From: Sutterella sp. AM11-39
GTDB lineage: Bacteria; Pseudomonadota; Gammaproteobacteria; Burkholderiales; Burkholderiaceae_F
Assembly: GCF_003472385.1 (NCBI RefSeq)
Contig: NZ_QRLV01000009.1
Coordinates: 1-64,000 of the forward strand
Direction: 5' to 3'
Length of the DNA: 64,000 bases
In this document: positions 59,708 to 64,000 of the stretch, piece after piece
Layout: every line of letters begins with the position of its first letter
Position numbering within the stretch: position 1 is the first letter of the stretch
The notes under the pieces: generated by a model
The model's database searches: none
What the model was told of the DNA's origin: nothing
What the model saw: the letters and a program-made list of their open reading frames with translations, nothing else
Program-made: the position numbers and the translations under genes

Positions 59708-61228
59708 ATGCATGTCATTATCCAAGCAGGAGGAAAGGGGACGACACGTCTTGAAGGCTTAACTAGGAACCGTCCTAAATGTCTGGTTCCGGTTAACAAC
59801 CGCCCCCTGATATTCTGGACATTTGAAGCCTTCAAGGAACATGACATCACAGTTATCTGCGACTATAAGCAAGATGCTTTGAAGCGATATCTCGCAGCGT
59901 TTGGGCCTCAATATAGAGTTCAGGTTATTTCAGCAGACGGCAAGGGTACGGCTTCTGGCATCGGGAAGGCATGTGCACTAATCGACGACGATGCGCCGGT
60001 TGTCGTCCTTTGGTGCGATCTGCTGTTTGACCGCGACTGGGCGATACCTGAAGTAATGACAGAAACCTCCTTGCAAAGCAATTTGGTTGGACTGTCCGGG
60101 ACATTTCCTTGCAGATGGTCGTTCGAAAACAGGCAATTCAAGCATGAAGCATCGTCAGCGTCGGGCGTAGCTGGCTTCTTTGTCTTTAAGAATAAACGCG
60201 AACTTGAGGGTATTCCGAGTGATGGCGCGCTGGTGCCCTGGCTTGCCGAGACAAAGAAGGAGTTTCACCCTTTCTATCTTGAGCACATTACCGAAGTAGG
60301 AACAGTAAAGGCATTTGAAGCACTGAACAAACCTTCCGTCTGCCGCCCGTTTAATGAGGTTCTTTTCAACGAGGAAACAGTTTCCAAACGTGGTGTCGAC
60401 GACCAAGGACGGAAGATCGCTGTGGATGAAATCGCCTGGTACAAGCATGTCCAGGCCCTGGGTTTTGCCGCGATACCCAAAATTCACTCCTTTGAACCGC
60501 TTGTCATGGAACGCATCAAAGGTCGAAACATTTGGGAGTATGACTGTCTGACAGTTTCTGAAAAAAAGCGAGTGATTGATTCCATTATTGTCGGGTTGCG
60601 TGAACTTCACCAATTGGAAAACGCACGGCCAGCTATCGTTGCAGATCTTGAAGAAAACTATGTCTCCAAGACTTTCAGTCGTCTAGAAAAGGTTGAGGAT
60701 TTGGTTCCGTTTGCCCGAGACGAGTACATCCGTATCAATGGTCGTTACTACAAGAACATTTTCTATGACCGTGAATCGTTGGCCAACATCCTGAGGGAAA
60801 GATACCCCAAGGACTTCCATCTTATTCATGGTGACCCAACATTCTCCAACATGCTTTACGACCGTCTCCACGGTAAGGTATTTTTCATCGATCCTCGCGG
60901 GTATTTCGGCAAAACGAAGCTGTACGGGGACGTTGATTACGACTGGGCTAAGGTCTATTACTCTCTAGTCGGGAATTATGACCAATTCAATCGCAAGAAG
61001 TTTGCCTTGGAAATTAACAAAAAAGGCGTGGAACTGGCTGTCAAACCGAACAATTGGTCTGACATGGAAGACTACTTCTTTGAGCGGATCGAGTCTGTAT
61101 CCAAGACCAAAATTCGCGCACTGCATGCCGTTATCTGGCTATCCCTGACCACGTACGCATGGGAGGACTATGACAGCATTTGCGGCGCTTTCTACAACGG
61201 CATTCTGAAGTCTGCAGATTTTCTTTGA
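59708..61228 (+). CDS. Nucleotidyltransferase fused to APH-type sugar kinase
   Basis: A 506-residue two-domain protein. Residues 1-~225 resemble sugar-phosphate nucleotidyltransferases, with AGGKGTTRLEGLTRNRPKCLVPV (one residue longer than the usual GGxGTRL loop, given as motif only) and an acidic LWCDLLF metal site. Residues ~240-506 look like an aminoglycoside/choline-kinase fold: HGDPTFSN with His374 and Asp376, and FIDPRG with Asp395. Such fusions activate unusual capsule constituents. ATG 59708 follows kpsF by 13 bp; the earlier frame mirrors kpsF. Substrate not known; it forms a set with the HAD enzyme next to it. Confidence 0.75.
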   Translation: MHVIIQAGGKGTTRLEGLTRNRPKCLVPVNNRPLIFWTFEAFKEHDITVICDYKQDALKRYLAAFGPQYRVQVISADGKGTASGIGKACALIDDDAPVVVLWCDLLFDRDWAIPEVMTETSLQSNLVGLSGTFPCRWSFENRQFKHEASSASGVAGFFVFKNKRELEGIPSDGALVPWLAETKKEFHPFYLEHITEVGTVKAFEALNKPSVCRPFNEVLFNEETVSKRGVDDQGRKIAVDEIAWYKHVQALGFAAIPKIHSFEPLVMERIKGRNIWEYDCLTVSEKKRVIDSIIVGLRELHQLENARPAIVADLEENYVSKTFSRLEKVEDLVPFARDEYIRINGRYYKNIFYDRESLANILRERYPKDFHLIHGDPTFSNMLYDRLHGKVFFIDPRGYFGKTKLYGDVDYDWAKVYYSLVGNYDQFNRKKFALEINKKGVELAVKPNNWSDMEDYFFERIESVSKTKIRALHAVIWLSLTTYAWEDYDSICGAFYNGILKSADFL

Positions 61229-61242
61229 GGACAGGCAGAACT

Positions 61243-61614
61243 ATGAAACTTACTTTGTCGCCGTTGCCAAAGACTTGGGTGTTCGATGTCGATGGAACGA
61301 TTGTCAAACATAATGGGCACCTGACGCAGGAGGGAGATCAGCTTCTTCCCGGAGTCAAAGAACTTTTTGAGAGCATTCCTGCTACGGATGTCATCGTGCT
61401 GATGACTGCCAGAAAGCCTGAATACGAGGACGCTCTGAAGAAGTTCCTAGCCAAAAACAATATTCGCTTTGATTATCTGCTAACGGATATGCCTCAGGGC
61501 GAAAGAATTCTGGTCAATGACCGGAAGCCATCAGGATTACAAACTGCATACGCTGTCAACAAGAATAGAGACCAGGCCTTGTCCCTATCTTTTGAGGTCG
61601 ACAACTCTCTATGA
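61243..61614 (+). CDS. HAD-family phosphatase of capsule locus
   Basis: A 123-residue small HAD protein: motif I VFDVDGTIVKH (Asp16 and Asp18 by position), motif II the Thr of LMTARK, a late Asp/Lys stretch VNDRKPSG as motif III/IV. It lacks a cap domain, like small sugar-phosphate phosphatases found beside nucleotidyltransferase genes. It overlaps the next gene by four bases (ATGA). Confidence 0.78.
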   Translation: MKLTLSPLPKTWVFDVDGTIVKHNGHLTQEGDQLLPGVKELFESIPATDVIVLMTARKPEYEDALKKFLAKNNIRFDYLLTDMPQGERILVNDRKPSGLQTAYAVNKNRDQALSLSFEVDNSL

Positions 61615-62771
61615 ATTTTGCTCTTTCGAAAACAAAGACTATTTTGGGGATTCCTCTTTATCGAAAGTATCGAGCTGAAAAAGGGTTGAAGCGAGTCTTT
61701 CTAGGGGGAATCTACCGAGAGATTGTAACATTTGAGGATTACGGAGAGGCTTCACGCCAGTCCAGTTTGTTGGGCATTCCTGTCTGGGGGAGGAGGCTGA
61801 ATCAACAAGCCATTTCATGGCACATCGGTTCATCATTAATTGTTAAAAAGATATCCATTGCAAAAGAGCTTTCTTTCCAATTAGATTCAATTTTTTCAAA
61901 GATGCCGGTTCGTCCGGTTAATGGCCGAAAACATATTTTTATATTCTGGGCAAATTCTGGAGAAATCGCATTGCTTCTAATGTTTTTCTGGAAGCAGCTC
62001 TTGAAACGGTATGAAATACGCGCTCCGGAAGAAGTTGTAGTTTTGTGCACGAAGCAATACCACCAGGATATGTTGAGATTGTATTTTCCGGAAATTCGTT
62101 CTGTTGTAGCGAAGCCAAAAATATTGCGCTATGTACTTGATGACATCGAAGCAGATGGACGGCAAGTTCACATGTGTTTTCCTGGGAAGTATTTTGCTCG
62201 ATTCGAAGCCAGCATCAATGGTGTAGCTATAAATTATTTAGAGTGGATGAGTAAATGGTTTCAATTGAAAATTGGAGCACCAGTTAAGCAAAATGAAAAA
62301 GAGTTTAATAAGGCATTTAAATCGGCTATAGATAAGCTTTCTCTAGAGCAAAAAAATGCTTTAAATGATAAGGCAGAAAAGGGACTTGCTATCCTTGCCT
62401 TGGATTCATTTTCGAGCTCTAATCTTGATGATAAGTTTAAACAAATAATATCTTCAGATGTTTCGTCAAAATATGTGATACTAGAAAATACCACGAAATT
62501 TTCTTATCCGGAGATATTTGCGATAGCTACAAAGGCAAAGGAGCTAATTGCATTGAGAAGTGGAATTGTTGACTTTTTATCAAATTCTGGAATAAAAATG
62601 CATTTGTTTTATACTGATTTTCCAGATAGAGGGTTTAATACGCCGCCAAAATCAGCAAAAGAAGTGCTGTCGTTGTTTTCCATTAAGTCAATTCCATTGC
62701 TGAACGCTAGAACAAGTAAAGAAATTGTTGTCAAAAATATGAAAAATGAAGATGAAACAATATTTATTTAG
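61611..62771 (+). CDS. Putative capsule glycosyltransferase (GT-B-like), copy 1
   Basis: A 386-residue protein of unknown family. It has alternating alpha/beta sequence and a C-terminal ELIALRSGIVDFL segment like the nucleotide-sugar side of GT-B enzymes (heptosyltransferase-type), which is the basis for the tentative call. The gene is markedly AT-rich, unlike the housekeeping genes, and is coupled to the genes on both sides. It is a paralogue of the next gene (shared IALRSGxxDxL region and C-terminal pattern). Confidence 0.5.
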   Translation: MNFALSKTKTILGIPLYRKYRAEKGLKRVFLGGIYREIVTFEDYGEASRQSSLLGIPVWGRRLNQQAISWHIGSSLIVKKISIAKELSFQLDSIFSKMPVRPVNGRKHIFIFWANSGEIALLLMFFWKQLLKRYEIRAPEEVVVLCTKQYHQDMLRLYFPEIRSVVAKPKILRYVLDDIEADGRQVHMCFPGKYFARFEASINGVAINYLEWMSKWFQLKIGAPVKQNEKEFNKAFKSAIDKLSLEQKNALNDKAEKGLAILALDSFSSSNLDDKFKQIISSDVSSKYVILENTTKFSYPEIFAIATKAKELIALRSGIVDFLSNSGIKMHLFYTDFPDRGFNTPPKSAKEVLSLFSIKSIPLLNARTSKEIVVKNMKNEDETIFI

Positions 62772-63894
62772 TTTGCTGCGAAAGATTTTTCGAGAAAAAC
62801 ATTTAGGATACAAAGTAAGATATGAATTTCTTGGTTTACATATAAATGCATCTCCATTAAAATATTTGAGGCGAGAAATAAAAAATATTATAGATAATTC
62901 TCATCAATTTAAGAAAGTCATAATTTTATTTAACCATACTGGAGAAACTTCTTTTTTGTTATCTGGTCTTTATCATCATCTAAATAGAGAAGAATTAAAG
63001 GATATTTTATTTGTGGGCACTGTTGGTTACCATAAAGATTTAATAAATTTATATTGTCCGACCAACAATTATATTTTTAGACCAGACTTAAATTGGGTTC
63101 ATTTACGTTGGGATGTGCCAGAAAATAGTTTTGATATAAAAGGCACAACTGTCATAATGACACCAACTCTTAAGTATTTTGCTGAATATGAAAAAACAAT
63201 AAGGGATAACTCAAGTTTTCCTCATTTCTACAGAAACCTATTTGAAAAAAATAAAAATTTTTATGAGCCAGAAAATATAAAACCATTTCTCAGCAAGCAG
63301 CAGAAGATTTGGGTGTCCACCAAATTAAAAATTTTAGATGTTCATAAAAAATATATCCTCATAAGCAACGAAAGTGCTTCTAATATAAATTTCCCATGGA
63401 CATTTTGGTTTACTCTTAGCCATAAACTCCGTTTGCTTGGTTATGACGTAGTTTTTAATACATTTATTAATTCACCTGCATCATCGATTGGAAAATCATT
63501 TTTCGCAACACTAGGTGAAGGCCTAGAAGTTACAAGACATGCAGAATGTTTAATTGCTTTAAGAAGTGGTTTTTTAGATCTGTCATTGCCTGTTGCAAAA
63601 CAGATGATTGTTTTGTACACACCATTCAAATTTAGGTCACGAGAACTTCCTATTATGACGGCAGCAAAAGTTCAAAAGGCATTTTCTCTCAAAGAAATAC
63701 CATGCAAGCATAAATGTAATATTAATGAACTTATTATTGAAAACCCTGAAAATGTCGATTTCACAAAATTAATTGATATGGTAATAAACAGTATCGCACC
63801 CCCCCCCATAAAGATATTTAGAAGGATAATTCTTAGGTTAATTTTTCTGTTAAATAATTTCAGATATCTTAGCTTTAGCTTGGAGCTATCATGA
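62746..63894 (+). CDS. Putative capsule glycosyltransferase (GT-B-like), copy 2, with C9 tract
   Basis: A 382-residue paralogue of the preceding protein, also AT-rich. ECLIALRSGFLDLSLP corresponds to the same C-terminal site. Near the end, nine C (63799-63807) encode Pro-Pro-Pro, followed by a basic/hydrophobic tail of about 30 residues (IKIFRRIILRLIFLLNNF). With one C fewer or one more, translation would stop within five codons, giving a protein that ends where copy 1 ends. Start ATG 62746 or 62752; it overlaps the previous gene by 26 bases. Confidence 0.55.
   Translation: MKMKQYLFSLLRKIFREKHLGYKVRYEFLGLHINASPLKYLRREIKNIIDNSHQFKKVIILFNHTGETSFLLSGLYHHLNREELKDILFVGTVGYHKDLINLYCPTNNYIFRPDLNWVHLRWDVPENSFDIKGTTVIMTPTLKYFAEYEKTIRDNSSFPHFYRNLFEKNKNFYEPENIKPFLSKQQKIWVSTKLKILDVHKKYILISNESASNINFPWTFWFTLSHKLRLLGYDVVFNTFINSPASSIGKSFFATLGEGLEVTRHAECLIALRSGFLDLSLPVAKQMIVLYTPFKFRSRELPIMTAAKVQKAFSLKEIPCKHKCNINELIIENPENVDFTKLIDMVINSIAPPPIKIFRRIILRLIFLLNNFRYLSFSLELS
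63799..63807 (+). repeat. Homopolymer C9 tract
   Basis: Nine consecutive C inside an AT-rich gene; a length change swaps the C-terminal tail for an immediate stop. Confidence 0.9.
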
Positions 63895-64000
63895 AACTGC
63901 TCCAAGTTATTTTTAAAAGGCATTTTATAAGTGATTGCTGCATTAGAACACGATTCTTGTTTTTTTGTTGCGAAAGAGACGTCAATTTCAATGTATTAAC
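63891..64000 (+). CDS. Partial gene continuing past the window
   Basis: ATG 63891 overlaps the previous stop (ATGA) and stays open for 36 codons to the window edge. The start MKLLQVIFKRHF resembles the basic/hydrophobic N termini of the preceding two genes. Too short to classify. Confidence 0.5.
   Translation, partial: MKLLQVIFKRHFISDCCIRTRFLFFCCERDVNFNVL

Overview
The window looks like a chromosome segment of a Gram-negative betaproteobacterium in Burkholderiales, most likely a gut-type Sutterellaceae. This placement is inferred from protein character and gene order, not from a database search. Supporting signs are the rlmE-ftsH-folP-glmM block, an infA copy with a C-terminal extension, a 16-strand-type porin ending in Phe, TAAAAT-like -10 boxes, and several DUF4143 / PD-(D/E)XK ATPase genes or remnants. 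HemG and rubrerythrin suggest life at low oxygen. Most of the window has mid-to-high GC and housekeeping content. The last ~2.4 kb is visibly AT-rich.

Layout. 0-12 kb: TauE/SafE exporter, Fsr-like MFS pump, two paralogous PiT phosphate transporters with PhoU-like C-terminal domains (each behind 11-bp-spaced PhoB-type repeats), tRNA-Asn, an aromatic aminotransferase, uvrB, gph and yhbY. 12-22.5 kb: rlmE (behind a structured leader), ftsH, folP, glmM, a porin, alaS, a TusA-like protein. 22.5-29.6 kb: tamB-tamA, a DUF4143 ATPase, and a candidate Fur-controlled small RNA. 29.8-38.5 kb: queA-tgt, aroG behind a Phe/Tyr-rich attenuator leader peptide, a YheT hydrolase, a DUF4143 ATPase broken by one in-frame TGA, two tandem VUT-family transporters, hemH. 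38.5-43.7 kb: grpE-dnaK-dnaJ with sigma-32-type promoters, rubrerythrin, and a nuclease remnant. 43.7-58 kb: lrgAB, fadD, hemG, infA, YciI, xseA, a superoxide dismutase with a Cys-rich tail, DUF192, csp, rplM-rpsI, argC, yajC, secD, secF. 58-64 kb: start of a capsule-type locus (phase-variable small gene, kpsF, a nucleotidyltransferase/kinase fusion, a HAD phosphatase, two paralogous putative glycosyltransferases and a truncated gene).

The most interesting items are regulatory. (1) A compact Fur-box promoter and strong terminator enclose ~166 nt with no credible ORF, a good candidate iron-stress sRNA; it carries an anti-Shine-Dalgarno stretch matching tgt over 10 nt and sodB over 7 nt. (2) aroG has a 25-residue leader with five Phe and three Tyr codons followed by a terminator whose 5' arm can pair with leader-coding sequence. 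(3) The capsule locus has a G10 tract that splits a gene and a C9 tract at the end of another, plus an upstream segment with mutually exclusive hairpins. (4) Both PiT genes carry PhoB-like boxes. (5) Fe-type SOD carries eight Cys in its last 21 residues.

Functional themes: phosphate uptake (two PiTs under probable Pho control), queuosine synthesis (queA, tgt, possibly the VUT transporters), heme (hemH, hemG), envelope biogenesis (tamAB, porin, secDF-yajC, glmM, capsule) and stress response (grpE-dnaKJ, ftsH, csp, sodB, rubrerythrin).
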